NCBI GenBank assembly: GCA_020851995.1
Contig: JADZBO010000158.1
Coordinates: 25,996-89,995, forward strand
Length of the DNA: 64,000 nt
Source: Burkholderiaceae bacterium
GTDB taxonomy: Bacteria > Pseudomonadota > Gammaproteobacteria > Burkholderiales > Burkholderiaceae_B
Reading direction: 5' to 3'
A model generated the notes under the pieces. It was not told where the DNA came from and did no database searches. It worked only from the letters and a program-made list of their open reading frames with translations. Shown piece after piece: positions 16,405-24,645 of the stretch (position 1 is its first letter; every line of letters starts with the position of its first letter). The position numbers and the translations under genes were made by a program.

Positions 16405-16866
16405 ATGTCCTGGATTTTTACGCTTCTGCTGGTTGTGCAGATCATTTCGTCACTGACGATTATTTCCCTGGTGCTTTTGCAGCAGGGCAAGGGTGCCGAC
16501 ATGGGCTCGGCCTTCGGTAGCGGTTCCGCTGGCAGCCTTTTCGGCGCGACGGGCGCGGCCAACTTCCTCTCGCGCGCCACCAAATGGGCCGCGGTGGTCT
16601 TCTTTATTTCGACCATCGGCCTGGCGTATTTGTCCAACCGCGGTGCCAAAGGCCAGGATACTGGTGTGATGTCAAACTTCACGCAGTCGGCACCGGCTCC
16701 GCAGCCTGTGGGCAGTGCGGTTCCCGCCGCGCCGGGCAGTCTGCCGGGTGCAAGTGGCGCCGCCGTACCCGCAGTCCCGGGCGGTGCGACCGGGGCCGCT
16801 TCGGTTCCTGCCGTTCCGTCGGTTCCGGCTGTGCCGGCGGTTCCGGCAGCACCCGGGTCGAAGTAA
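16405..16866 (+). CDS. secG: Protein translocase subunit SecG
   Basis: SecG is the small membrane subunit of the SecYEG channel that assists SecA-driven export. The core of about 90 residues has two membrane helices (IFTLLLVVQIISSLTIISLVLL and TKWAAVVFFISTIGLAYL) joined by the conserved QQGKGADMGSAFGSGSAGSLFGATGAANFLSR. The C-terminal 65 residues are a low-complexity Ala/Pro/Val/Gly tail with repeated VPAVP units, common in betaproteobacterial SecG but long here (153 residues in all). The tail is probably cell-exterior or flexible. tpiA-secG-tRNA-Leu is a conserved order in Burkholderiales. Confidence 0.95.
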   Translation: MSWIFTLLLVVQIISSLTIISLVLLQQGKGADMGSAFGSGSAGSLFGATGAANFLSRATKWAAVVFFISTIGLAYLSNRGAKGQDTGVMSNFTQSAPAPQPVGSAVPAAPGSLPGASGAAVPAVPGGATGAASVPAVPSVPAVPAVPAAPGSK

Positions 16867-17007
16867 TAAATCAAACTGAATCCGTGAAGCGGCCAGTCCG
16901 CTCGCGTGATATAATTATGGGCTTAGTCGGATTGCTTTGGTTTGCCACAATTTCCTCGCGGCGCGACCTTGCAGTCTGACCCTCTCCCAGAGCTATTCCG
17001 GGATATT

Positions 17008-17092
17008 GCCGACGTGGTGAAATTGGTAGACACGCTATCTTGAGGGGGTAGTGGCGAAAGCTGTGCGAGTTCGAGTCTCGCCGTCGGCACCA
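17008..17092 (+). tRNA. tRNA-Leu (anticodon GAG)
   Basis: This is an 85-base class II tRNA with encoded CCA. Acceptor stem GCCGACG pairs with CGTCGGC, the discriminator is A, and the D arm reads GTGGTGAAATTGGTAGAC. The anticodon loop in GCTATCTTGAGGGGGTAG gives anticodon GAG. A long variable arm and a T arm with GTTCGAGTC follow. It reads CUC and CUU codons. It directly follows secG, where it is usually found in relatives. Confidence 0.96.
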
Positions 17093-17106
17093 GAAATTGA
17101 AGGGCT

Positions 17107-17126
17107 CTTCCCCATTAACGGGGAAG
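17107..17126. terminator. Hairpin after tRNA-Leu
   Basis: CTTCCCC and GGGGAAG form a perfect 7-bp stem with loop ATTAAC, 14 bases after the tRNA. No clear T-run follows on either strand, so termination is possible but weakly supported. It could close the secG-tRNA transcript and, from the other side, the minus-strand SH3 gene. Confidence 0.45.
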
Positions 17127-17230
17127 GGTCACTGACTTGACCTCCTTTGCCATGCCGAGAAATCGGTGGGCTATTTGCATCAGCCAATGCAACGCTCAGG
17201 CGGTAGGCCGCCTGAAAATGCACACTCCAC

Positions 17231-17665
17231 TCAGTGTTGACGCCACTCCCGCGGTGCTGGCCGCTGATCCCAGCGTCTTTGCCACTCTGCCTTCTGTGCG
17301 TACCAGCGCTGTCCCTGATAATGGGCATCCCAGTAGGATCCAAGTGAAAACTCCACTTGCGGCAGCCCGAGGGTTGGGCCGGCATGAAGGACCGTGACCG
17401 CGGTGTCCTTGTGCGGATAGGAAAGAAAGCGCGTGTACACCCAACCACGGGTGCGCCCTGCAGAGATATCGCACCAACGCCAGTTGGCGGTGCACCCCTC
17501 CACGGTGACCGATGTACCGGTCATGAGCCAGGTCACGATCGGAAAGACGCTGTCGGGGCCGGAGCGGACGTTGACAGCACTGGAAATGGTTGCCGTCTGT
17601 GCCGCCACAGGTGGAATGCACGAGGCAATGGCCAGCGCGAGCATGAATTTCAGATGTGTACGCAT
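17231..17665 (-). CDS. Exported SH3-domain (SH3_3) protein
   Basis: The 144-residue product starts at the ATG at 17665 (MRTHLKFMLALAIASC), which gives a clean signal peptide ending near PPVAAQ; the longer track ORF start is unlikely. The mature part begins with a bacterial SH3 domain at about residues 25-85 (SSAVNVRSGPDSVFPIV, then GTSVTVEGC and GWVYTRFL). Such domains bind peptidoglycan or partner peptides in the periplasm. The last 50 residues are aromatic and basic (WYAQKAEWQRRW) with no recognised fold. It is the last gene of a minus-strand run of envelope genes. Confidence 0.85.
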   Translation of the reverse strand: MRTHLKFMLALAIASCIPPVAAQTATISSAVNVRSGPDSVFPIVTWLMTGTSVTVEGCTANWRWCDISAGRTRGWVYTRFLSYPHKDTAVTVLHAGPTLGLPQVEFSLGSYWDAHYQGQRWYAQKAEWQRRWDQRPAPREWRQH

Positions 17666-17706
17666 GAATTCCCTATTGATGGTTAATTCAAATTTTATTC
17701 CGGGGT

Positions 17707-18555
17707 TCAACGACGCTTCGCGTGGCTGTCGCCAGCATGCGCAGCCCGGACTCCGGGCGATGGTGCGAGACTGTGCGCATTCTGATCGATGAGCGTTCGG
17801 CGCGCGAGCATGACGCAGACGGCTCCACCCGCAAACGCCGCCGCGATATGCTTCAGCGTGTGTCCACTGACCGAATAGCCCAGCGAACTGAACACCTCTG
17901 AGTCATAGGTTTCCAGTGCTTTGCTCAGTGCATACCAGATGAACACCCAGTAGAGATCGGTGCCGCGGGTATAGCGTGACGGTGCAAACGCTGCCATCAG
18001 CAACAGAATAACCATCGAATACGCCTGCAGTACAGCATAGGGGATCACATTGCCGGCATTGGCGCGCTCTGTGGCGCGCCAGTACATGACGGATACCACC
18101 CCAAGTACCAGCATCGGAATCAATAAGCGGATTCCCGCGCGGATGTCGATCCGATCGACAATCTGACTACTGACCAGCGCCATGAAGGCAATCGTCATGG
18201 GCAACCGATCCCAGAACAGGGTCTCGTTATCCGGATTCAGGTGATAGTAGGTTGACCCCGCCGCGGTGAGCGCCACGCCGACGAAGAAAAACGTGTACGG
18301 CCGCCGTTCGATCGTGAACTGAAAGCAGGCGCGCCGACCGAGTGCGATGAACAGACCGGCGATCCCCACCACCAGAAAGCCGACATTTGATGTGACATTC
18401 AGAAAATTGGGGATTCCGGCTGCCTCTCTGGCATCCGCAAAATCATGGTAGGCAAGGGGCTGCGGCATGGGCGGGATCAACAACGCCGCGGCAATTGCCG
18501 CCAGAGTGATCAGGGTTACAAGCGCGATGCGCCAGGCCAGGAGGCGATTTTTCAT
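17707..18555 (-). CDS. CREST-superfamily (alkaline ceramidase-like) membrane protein
   Basis: The 282-residue integral membrane protein has about seven hydrophobic helices. It carries the motif set of the CREST hydrolases: FADAREAAGIPNFLNVTSN near residue 38, then AAGSTYYHLNPDNETLFWDRLPM near residue 98 with the Ser/His pair, and GHTLKHIAAAFAG near residue 243 with two histidines. In this superfamily those His, Ser and Asp residues form a zinc site that cleaves amide bonds in lipids. Bacterial members are commonly labelled ceramidase-like, although the substrate in a betaproteobacterium is unknown. It starts 4 bases after the META-domain gene ends, so the two are co-transcribed. Confidence 0.82.
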   Translation of the reverse strand: MKNRLLAWRIALVTLITLAAIAAALLIPPMPQPLAYHDFADAREAAGIPNFLNVTSNVGFLVVGIAGLFIALGRRACFQFTIERRPYTFFFVGVALTAAGSTYYHLNPDNETLFWDRLPMTIAFMALVSSQIVDRIDIRAGIRLLIPMLVLGVVSVMYWRATERANAGNVIPYAVLQAYSMVILLLMAAFAPSRYTRGTDLYWVFIWYALSKALETYDSEVFSSLGYSVSGHTLKHIAAAFAGGAVCVMLARRTLIDQNAHSLAPSPGVRAAHAGDSHAKRR

Positions 18556-18559
18556 GTTG

Positions 18560-19330
18560 TCAGTGACCGGCGGCCGTCAACACGCGCTCGCCATCAGCGC
18601 GGTGCATGTCGAGCATTTGCCGGGCGATGCTCCAGGTCGTTGCGGATTCAAGTGCGGAAAGGAACTGTCGCTCCTGTTGCATGACGTTATCTTCGTTGCA
18701 GTTTATTCGCGTGACTGCGGCAGGCCCAAGTGAAATACGATCCGCCTCGACAGTGTAGGACGCGCGGAATGTGTTGCAACCGGCAAAGCCTTCTACCGAG
18801 CCTTGCGTGAAGGTGATGGCAAGCATCGTATCCGACATCGGACTGACAACAGCTTGTCGGCCATTATTGAAGCCTGTGACCTTCCACGTCACACCCTCAA
18901 GCGATGGGGCAGGTTCTGTCTGGAATGTCAGAACTGGATCGTCCCCCGAAATCAGGGTCAGCTTATCCTGCTCAAGAACGTAGCGAAATGTCCCGGCCAG
19001 CGCGTTGTGCACAGCGCGCTCGACCGTCATTGCAGGTTGTTCACACGCCATCATCGAGCCGGCCAGCGGCCCGATCACCACCCGGTCGCGCTCGACTGTG
19101 TAGGGTCCGACGAACTGATTACACCCGGAGAATCCACTCACGCGACCCGCGTTGAAACCCGCCGTCACCGGTCGCTTTGCATCACGCAGCGCAACCGGAT
19201 CAAGCCCCCGCAGTTCGGTGAGTCGCCAAATCGGCCCCTCGATTGACACCGTGGTCGATGGCTCGGCAGCTGTCACGTGTGAACTCAGGAGCAAGAGGGC
19301 TAAAAGCGCCCAGTCTGCCTTTAGTTTCAT
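18560..19330 (-). CDS. Exported protein with two META (HslJ-like) domains
   Basis: The start is taken at ATG 19330 (MKLKADWALLALLLLSSHVTAAE), giving a signal peptide and 256 residues. Two META-domain copies follow at about residues 30-135 and 143-235. Each has the W-xL-x-G opening and a G-CN motif: SGFSGCNQFVGPY in the first and EGFAGCNTFRASY in the second, with later cysteines (MACEQPA, INCNEDN) that could form disulfides. E. coli HslJ, a single-domain relative, is linked to novobiocin resistance and envelope stress; the biochemical role is unknown. It lies in a tight minus-strand group. Confidence 0.83.
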   Translation of the reverse strand: MKLKADWALLALLLLSSHVTAAEPSTTVSIEGPIWRLTELRGLDPVALRDAKRPVTAGFNAGRVSGFSGCNQFVGPYTVERDRVVIGPLAGSMMACEQPAMTVERAVHNALAGTFRYVLEQDKLTLISGDDPVLTFQTEPAPSLEGVTWKVTGFNNGRQAVVSPMSDTMLAITFTQGSVEGFAGCNTFRASYTVEADRISLGPAAVTRINCNEDNVMQQERQFLSALESATTWSIARQMLDMHRADGERVLTAAGH

Positions 19331-19374
19331 GCTTCGGGCTTCGCTCAGCATTCCAGTCACGAGGGCGTTGCAAA

Positions 19375-19821
19375 CTAGTTGCGCAGCAATTCGATTCCGC
19401 TATTGGTGACACGCACGCGGTCGCCAACTCGCAGATTTGGCGATGCGGTCTGCTGGATTGTGGCGAACGAGCCGTCGTCGTAGCGCACGCCGATGCGCCA
19501 GACAATCGTCTGGCTGCGCTGGGCAAGCTGATTCCCGGCGATTCCGCCACCGACTGCACCGACGACTGTTGCCGCGGTCTGGCCGTTACCGCTGCCGATC
19601 AGGCTACCCAACCCGCCGCCGATCAGCGCACCACCGACAGTGCCGACGCCGGTATTGACGTTTTGTACGGAGTCCTGCGTGATCGATTGGACGGTGCCGA
19701 CCCGGGCGACCTGTTGCTCTGTGACCTGAAAGGCGGGCGGGGTGTTGCAGCCTGCAAGCGCCAGTGAGAGGCAGGCGGCGAATACGGCGGCGCACAGCCG
19801 CCACAACGGGGATTTTGTCAT
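19375..19821 (-). CDS. Glycine-zipper outer-membrane lipoprotein (SlyB/Pcp-like)
   Basis: The 148-residue product begins with a lipoprotein signal (LSLALAGC, Cys about 25). It contains a glycine-zipper segment, GTVGGALIGGGLGSLIG with a second block VVGAVGGGIAGNQLAQ, near residues 60-102, followed by a small beta domain (WRIGVRYDDGSFATIQ, then RVGDRVRV). This is the layout of the SlyB/17-kDa antigen family, which sits in the outer membrane and helps envelope integrity. The start has AGGAG eight bases upstream. It follows the solute-binding protein gene by 29 bases on the same strand. Confidence 0.88.
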   Translation of the reverse strand: MTKSPLWRLCAAVFAACLSLALAGCNTPPAFQVTEQQVARVGTVQSITQDSVQNVNTGVGTVGGALIGGGLGSLIGSGNGQTAATVVGAVGGGIAGNQLAQRSQTIVWRIGVRYDDGSFATIQQTASPNLRVGDRVRVTNSGIELLRN

Positions 19822-19850
19822 CTTGATTCTCCTTTGCGGAATCTATGCGT

Positions 19851-20714
19851 TTATTCGGGAATCGAGTTCAACAGATACATCGCCACGAGCAGATTGGACG
19901 GGCGACCTAGCTTGCCCAGCCATTGGGCATAGATCGTTTCGATTTCGCCGCTCAGGTAAACCTGCGTCAGTGCTCTGTTGACTTCGAGTCTTAGCGCGGA
20001 GTCATTGCGCGGCAGCGCCAGCGCATTCGGTTCGAACGATAACTCCTCGGCCAGCAGCGCCAGCTTGGCGGGTTCTTTCGATTGCACAGCCAGCCCGACC
20101 AGTTTGACCTTGTCGCCGGCGTAGGCATCAATGCTGCCAGACTCGATCATCGTGACACCCTCGGCGGCATCGGTGATCGGAACAACCACTGCGTTGATCA
20201 GACGATTGCGCAGCACCTCGTTCAGTCGGGTCTCGGTCGTCGTGCCCTTGAGCACGGCGACCCGCTTACCACCCAGGTCGGTGAGCTGATTGATCGGCGC
20301 TCCGGCCTTGACCAGAAAGCCGCCGGCGTCGATGAAGATCAGGTTGGAAAAGTCGACGTTGGCGAGCCGGGACTGCGTCTGCGTCGTGTTGGCGCATTCG
20401 AGGTCCGCGCGCCCCGAGGCGACCATCTGCAGACGCTCGGTCACGGAACCGGCGAGCCAGTTCACTTTGAGGTTAGGTTCACCGACCGCGCGCCCGATCT
20501 GGGCGATGACACGTTTGCACAAATCGATTGAATATCCGGCCGGTTCGTTGTTCGGGCCTGCAAAAGACAGAGGAAGCGAATCCGCCGAATAGGCGACGTT
20601 GATGGTTTTTGCTGCTTTGATTTTCCCAAGCGTATTGGGACCGGTCTGTGCTGAAGCGCCAGTGGCGGCGAGACCCGCCGCGACGATCAGTACTGCGAAG
20701 AAATTCTTGACCAT
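19851..20714 (-). CDS. Periplasmic amino-acid-type solute-binding protein (SBP_bac_3)
   Basis: This is a binding protein of the GlnH/HisJ type. The start is ATG 20714, which has GAGG five bases upstream (20717 is also possible); the ORF track's earlier start adds an unlikely Cys-rich leader. The signal peptide is FFAVLIVAAGLAATGASAQ. The mature protein shows INVAYSADSLPLSFAGPNNEPAGYSIDL, VTERLQMVASGRADLECANTTQTQSRL and the second-lobe GKRVAVLKGTT. The Arg that binds the ligand carboxylate in amino-acid SBPs is in the TQTQSRL region. No permease or ATPase is adjacent, so it is an orphan binding or sensory component. The ligand is unknown. Confidence 0.86.
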   Translation of the reverse strand: MVKNFFAVLIVAAGLAATGASAQTGPNTLGKIKAAKTINVAYSADSLPLSFAGPNNEPAGYSIDLCKRVIAQIGRAVGEPNLKVNWLAGSVTERLQMVASGRADLECANTTQTQSRLANVDFSNLIFIDAGGFLVKAGAPINQLTDLGGKRVAVLKGTTTETRLNEVLRNRLINAVVVPITDAAEGVTMIESGSIDAYAGDKVKLVGLAVQSKEPAKLALLAEELSFEPNALALPRNDSALRLEVNRALTQVYLSGEIETIYAQWLGKLGRPSNLLVAMYLLNSIPE

Positions 20715-20886
20715 CATGACCTCAAGAAAAATGAAAGAATCGGCCCCGCGCGGTTGCGCACTTTTGCTACAGGCTCCGGGAACCGGAATAAGGAGCCAAT
20801 AGAGACATCGGGCGCAGGCACCGGTACGGTTGCAGGTACATGACCCACTGCCAGAAGCTGTCACAGGACGCATGCACTGTGCGAAT

Positions 20887-20914
20887 CCCGGGGTGCCACA
20901 CAAGGCACCCCGGG
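20887..20914 (-). terminator. Strong hairpin just after the SHOCT-protein gene
   Basis: CCCGGGGTGCC and GGCACCCCGGG form a perfect 11-bp stem with loop ACACAA, nine bases beyond the minus-strand stop at 20923. There is no T-run, so it may end transcription in a Rho-assisted way or protect the 3' end. It separates the SHOCT gene from the solute-binding protein gene. Confidence 0.55.
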
Positions 20915-20922
20915 GTCAGGGC

Positions 20923-21300
20923 TTACGCAAGCGCTTTCGCCTTCAGGCGCGCGAATTCGTCTGCAGTGATGGTGCCGTCATCCAGCAATTGCTTGGCCGA
21001 GGCGATCTGATCGGCCGGTGATTTGCCGGCGACTTCGCGGATGTAGGCATCGGTGTGCGCTTTGGCGCTGGTCATCTCGGCGCGCTGGCGCTCCGCCATG
21101 CCGTCGCCTCGTACGAGGATGTAGAGCAGAGCGGTCAGAACCGGCAGAAAGATCAGACCAAGCAGCCAGACTACTTTCGCGCCGCCGCCAAGCTCTGCAT
21201 CACGGAAGAGGTCGATCACCACCCTGAAGAGAACAATCAGGTAGGCGATGAAAAAAAACGTCGACACCATGAGGACGACGGTGTCCCAAAAATTACTCAT
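20923..21300 (-). CDS. Small membrane protein with PLDc_N-type helices and a C-terminal SHOCT domain
   Basis: The 125-residue protein has two membrane segments (VVLMVSTFFFIAYLIVLFRVV and AKVVWLLGLIFLPVLTALLYILV), the arrangement of the phospholipase-D nuclease N-terminal (PLDc_N) membrane module. It ends with a SHOCT motif at residues 95-125 (SPADQIASAKQLLDDGTITADEFARLKAKAL). SHOCT segments are short helical oligomerisation or anchoring tails. The full protein type is common in Actinobacteria and Proteobacteria and has no known function. A strong hairpin follows its stop. Confidence 0.8.
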   Translation of the reverse strand: MSNFWDTVVLMVSTFFFIAYLIVLFRVVIDLFRDAELGGGAKVVWLLGLIFLPVLTALLYILVRGDGMAERQRAEMTSAKAHTDAYIREVAGKSPADQIASAKQLLDDGTITADEFARLKAKALA

Positions 21301-21375
21301 GCAGTTTCTCCAATGGAAGGCGCAAGACCGGAAATCGGTTGATGCCGCGCGACCGGCGCGGACGGCGGTAGGAAT

Positions 21376-21597
21376 TTAGTGTGGTTGCCTGGCGCGGTCG
21401 ATGCCCTTGCGCAGCGACGCAAACAGGAACCCGCCGGTCAGCATGCCCAGCACGTAGATCGCAAAAACCAGAAGTGACAGCGGAAGGGTGATGCTGACTG
21501 AAAAGAACGAGATCGTTGCGTTTTGGAGGTTCTGAAACATGAAAAGCAGGACAAGTGCCGTAAACACGACAATCAGCCCGATGTACAGTTTCCTCAT
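21376..21597 (-). CDS. LapA family (DUF1049) small membrane protein
   Basis: The 73-residue product starts at ATG 21597 (MRKLYIGLIVVFTALVLLFMFQN). Two hydrophobic helices surround the typical FQNLQNATISFFSVSITLPLSLL. The basic C-terminus (RKGIDRARQPH) would face the cytoplasm. In enteric bacteria LapA works with LapB in controlling LpxC and lipopolysaccharide supply. Here there is no lapB neighbour, so the role is only suggested by family. Confidence 0.8.
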   Translation of the reverse strand: MRKLYIGLIVVFTALVLLFMFQNLQNATISFFSVSITLPLSLLVFAIYVLGMLTGGFLFASLRKGIDRARQPH

Positions 21598-21805
21598 GGA
21601 GTTCTCTCTCAGCGCAAGATGTCCACGATGCGCGAGGCGCACAATGCTTCCAGCAACGTTGCAAATTTAACATAATGCCCCTTAAAAAGTGACATTTGTC
21701 ATGCATGATCCTCGGCGGCCAGAGCGGTTCGCGCTGTGGACCCCTGTGTACAATGGCTTCGCAGAACTGGCACTGGTGTAGCCCCTCGGCAGGAGTCGCT
21801 GAATC

Positions 21806-22852
21806 ATGAACGACCGCTTTCAATCACCGGTGTCCGGGGCAATTCTCGCGGTGGTCATCGGCTGGGTGCTCTTCATCGGCAAAGATGTCTTCATCCCGAT
21901 CATTCTCGGTGCGCTGGTCGCCTATGTGATCGTCGGCGTGGCGCGACTGCTGTGCCGGGTTCCCATCGTCGGTCAACTCGTGCCGCCGCGCATCCGCTCG
22001 GCACTTTCGGTTCTGGTCATTGCGTACGGACTGGTTGCGATCGCCAACCTGATTCTTGCCAACGTGGATAGCGTCATGGCATTGGCGCCGCAATATCAGG
22101 AATCCCTTCTCACGGTTATTCAACGAACCGCAGTCTTTTTCCACATCGAAACCGAGCCCACCTGGACGACGTTGCGCCGTGACCTCGTCGGTCAGATCAG
22201 CATGCAACCTCTGATCGGAACTGTCCTCGCATCCGTGTCGGCAATTGCCGTGATGGTCATCGTCGTGCTGCTCTACGCGAGTTTTCTTCTGATCGAACTG
22301 CGCTCGTTCGATGCCAAGATTGTTGCAATGTCGAACGATCAGAACAGCATCGCCCGCGCGCGCAAAGTCGCCGCCGATATCAATTCGCGAATCGGCGCGT
22401 ATCTGGCGCTCAAGACCTTTGTCAGTGTGCTGCTCGGGGCAGCCAGCTGGATCGTGATGGCCTTCATGGGGCTTGAATTCGCCGCATTCTGGGCGGTGCT
22501 GATTGCCCTGTTGAACTACGTTCCCTACATCGGCTCGTTTCTTGGCGTGCTGTTTCCGCTGCTGATGTCGATTGTGCAGTTTGCAAATCCGAACGACGTT
22601 CTGGCGGTGATGTTGCCGCTGGTCGCGCTGCAGTTTTTGATCGGCAACTTTCTCGATCCCTACATCATGGGCAATTCGCTGAACCTCAGTCCCTTTGCCA
22701 TCCTCGTCAGCCTGGCAGCGTGGTCGGCGCTGTGGGGCATCCCGGGCGCGTTTCTGGCGGTCCCGATTACCGCCATCATGGCGATTGTCTTCTCCGCGTT
22801 CGAGGGCACGAGGCCGATTGCGGTGCTGCTTTCGCGTGACGGTCGCCTGTGA
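21806..22852 (+). CDS. PerM/AI-2E family permease
   Basis: The 348-residue integral membrane protein has about eight helices. An N-terminal pair (AILAVVIGWVLFIGKDVFIPIILGALVAYVIV) is followed by a soluble stretch (residues 80-145) and a C-terminal bundle containing the family motif FWAVLIALLNYVPYIGSFLGVLFPLLMS, near residue 235, and PYIMGNSLNLSPFAIL. Members export diverse small molecules, including autoinducer-2 in E. coli TqsA; the cargo here is unknown. An AGGAG ribosome site precedes the ATG. The gene is divergent from lapA and convergent with the hydrolase. Confidence 0.88.
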   Translation: MNDRFQSPVSGAILAVVIGWVLFIGKDVFIPIILGALVAYVIVGVARLLCRVPIVGQLVPPRIRSALSVLVIAYGLVAIANLILANVDSVMALAPQYQESLLTVIQRTAVFFHIETEPTWTTLRRDLVGQISMQPLIGTVLASVSAIAVMVIVVLLYASFLLIELRSFDAKIVAMSNDQNSIARARKVAADINSRIGAYLALKTFVSVLLGAASWIVMAFMGLEFAAFWAVLIALLNYVPYIGSFLGVLFPLLMSIVQFANPNDVLAVMLPLVALQFLIGNFLDPYIMGNSLNLSPFAILVSLAAWSALWGIPGAFLAVPITAIMAIVFSAFEGTRPIAVLLSRDGRL

Positions 22853-22856
22853 AATG

Positions 22857-22890
22857 ACAACAGCCCGGAAATGACCTCGCGGGCGGTTGT
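22857..22890. terminator. Hairpin between convergent genes
   Basis: ACAAC-A-GCCCG pairs with CGGGC-G-GTTGT (ten pairs with one mismatch, 12-base loop) in the 63-base gap between the convergent permease and hydrolase genes. The position suits a shared terminator, but the long loop and lack of a T-run make it tentative. Confidence 0.35.
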
Positions 22891-22915
22891 GGATTTCGTT
22901 CGCGCGCTGCTGAGC

Positions 22916-24490
22916 CTAAGGGCCCGAAAACCGCTGTGACTGCGGATCGTCGGGGAGGAATGTGGAAAGCAGGGCTTCAAGGCGCACCGGAATCCCGGGT
23001 GCCGCGTTCGCGGCGAGATTGCGTCCCGTGGGGCCCGATGGGCGGCGGATCCCTTCGTCGACCCGCTCAAGCAGATAGGGGAAAAACGGATTCGACGGAA
23101 GACGCGTCAGGAAATCCTGATCGACGACCAGCGTGCCGCGTTCGCCCCGCGCGCCCATGGCACCGAGACTGAAACCGAACTCGGGTTTGACCTTGAGGTC
23201 GGGTTCGATCCCGTACAGAGGGTCGTCCATGGGAATCGGAATTGCAAGGTGCGACAGCGAGAATATGCCTGGCGGATAAGGCAGCTTCAGAGGCCGGTCC
23301 TGCGCTTGCAATTGGCCCGGTGCGATGCTGCGTTCGATCGTGGCGTCGCTGTCGTCGCTTGCATTCACGATCGAGGTGAAGCGATAGGTCTGTGGTGAAG
23401 TCGGCGTCAGGCGATCGAGCGCCACGTACGCAACCGGACGCATCAGCGGGCCGAATTTCACGGTTCGGTTCACATCGAAAAGAACGATCTCGCTGCCGTT
23501 ATCGGGCAGAAACGAATAGAGCGCTGTCAGGATCGCCGCAGTGCTGACGGTGAAATCGATGACCGACTGGAAGGTCAGTACCGGTGGCAGGGTTCCGAGT
23601 TGGCCGGCACGCGAGAGCCGCTCGATCTGGCTTTGCAGCGCATCGGTCAGCCGATAGGACTGGCGGGCGCCATTGACCGGGAACGAGTTGTACTTGAAGG
23701 GATTGAACTCCGGCACGATGCTCAGCCACGCGGCATTCGCGAACGGGGGCAGCAACGCGGGAAGGCCAGCCAGACCGGCAAAGCGCGCAAAGCGGGTGAT
23801 CCCGATCATCGGTGCGACCAGGACGATGCTGTCTGCCCTGGGAAGCTTTGGATCCTCGATGGCATCAAGCGCGTATTTCATGGCGAGTGCGCCGCCGTTC
23901 GAAAACCCGATCATGTGCAATGGCTGCGGAGCAGGCACACGTCGTCGTGCCTCGCGCACTGTGAGGCGCGTGGCGGCCATCCAGTCTTCCCAGCGTACGT
24001 CGGTCAGGCCGGCGGGAACCGTGCCGTGCCCCGGCAGGCGAACGCCAATCGCGACGAAGCCGCGATCGCGGTAGAACTTCGCGATATGCCGCAAACTGTA
24101 TGGCGAATCGGTCAGCCCGTGCAGTAGTACCACGACCCCGACCGGCTTGCCCTCGGGTTCCATGACATAAGACCGGTTCCAGTCCTGGGCAAAACGGGCC
24201 GGATAAACCGGGCTGTCTTCAAAGTAGCGGTTGATTGGCGCGCGCTCGTCCGGTTCCAGCTTCTGGCTGACCTCAGTGCGAACACTTTCGAAAATTGCGC
24301 CTTCCTGCGCAAGGTATCGGGCCCAGTCGGAACGGTCGAGATCGTTCTCATGCAACTCCGCCGGCACGAAGGTGTGCCAGGGTTGCAGCGCGGGGCCACC
24401 CAACACCCGATACGATCGAAGCGCGAGCAGGGCTGCACCGACCACGACCACCCCGACGACGAGCCATTTCGCGCCCCGCTTGATTGCCAT
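22916..24490 (-). CDS. Membrane-anchored alpha/beta hydrolase
   Basis: The product, about 524 residues from ATG 24490 (MAIKRGAKWLVVGVVVVGAAL), has one N-terminal anchor helix and an alpha/beta-hydrolase domain. VVLLHGLTDSPYSLR gives the oxyanion region, GFVAIGVRLPGHGTVPAG follows, and the nucleophile elbow is HMIGFSNGGALAMKYAL (Ser about residue 202). This resembles lysophospholipase- and carboxylesterase-like hydrolases, but the protein is longer than a minimal domain by about 200 residues. The ORF opens 16 codons earlier, with less convincing residues. The substrate is unknown; an envelope lipid or ester is plausible from the anchor and neighbours. Confidence 0.82.
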   Translation of the reverse strand: MAIKRGAKWLVVGVVVVGAALLALRSYRVLGGPALQPWHTFVPAELHENDLDRSDWARYLAQEGAIFESVRTEVSQKLEPDERAPINRYFEDSPVYPARFAQDWNRSYVMEPEGKPVGVVVLLHGLTDSPYSLRHIAKFYRDRGFVAIGVRLPGHGTVPAGLTDVRWEDWMAATRLTVREARRRVPAPQPLHMIGFSNGGALAMKYALDAIEDPKLPRADSIVLVAPMIGITRFARFAGLAGLPALLPPFANAAWLSIVPEFNPFKYNSFPVNGARQSYRLTDALQSQIERLSRAGQLGTLPPVLTFQSVIDFTVSTAAILTALYSFLPDNGSEIVLFDVNRTVKFGPLMRPVAYVALDRLTPTSPQTYRFTSIVNASDDSDATIERSIAPGQLQAQDRPLKLPYPPGIFSLSHLAIPIPMDDPLYGIEPDLKVKPEFGFSLGAMGARGERGTLVVDQDFLTRLPSNPFFPYLLERVDEGIRRPSGPTGRNLAANAAPGIPVRLEALLSTFLPDDPQSQRFSGP

Positions 24491-24645
24491 CTGAATTACT
24501 CCGTTGTACCGAGTCGCAGGATTCGCGGCCGCTTGCACTGTGTGCCGACCATGGAATCACACTGACCATTGAAGAAAAATGATCATTGAATCAAAATGAT
24601 CATGGCCTCACGATATTAACGGATCGATCGCATTCATCGATTGGG

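Noticed and set aside
17107-17126. Strong intrinsic terminator for tRNA-Leu
   Set aside because: Stem is good, but no T-run on either strand; kept only as a low-confidence hairpin.
19851-20903. Longer solute-binding protein beginning at 20903
   Set aside because: The extra 63 residues are Cys- and Arg-rich and precede a textbook signal peptide at 20714 with a good ribosome site.
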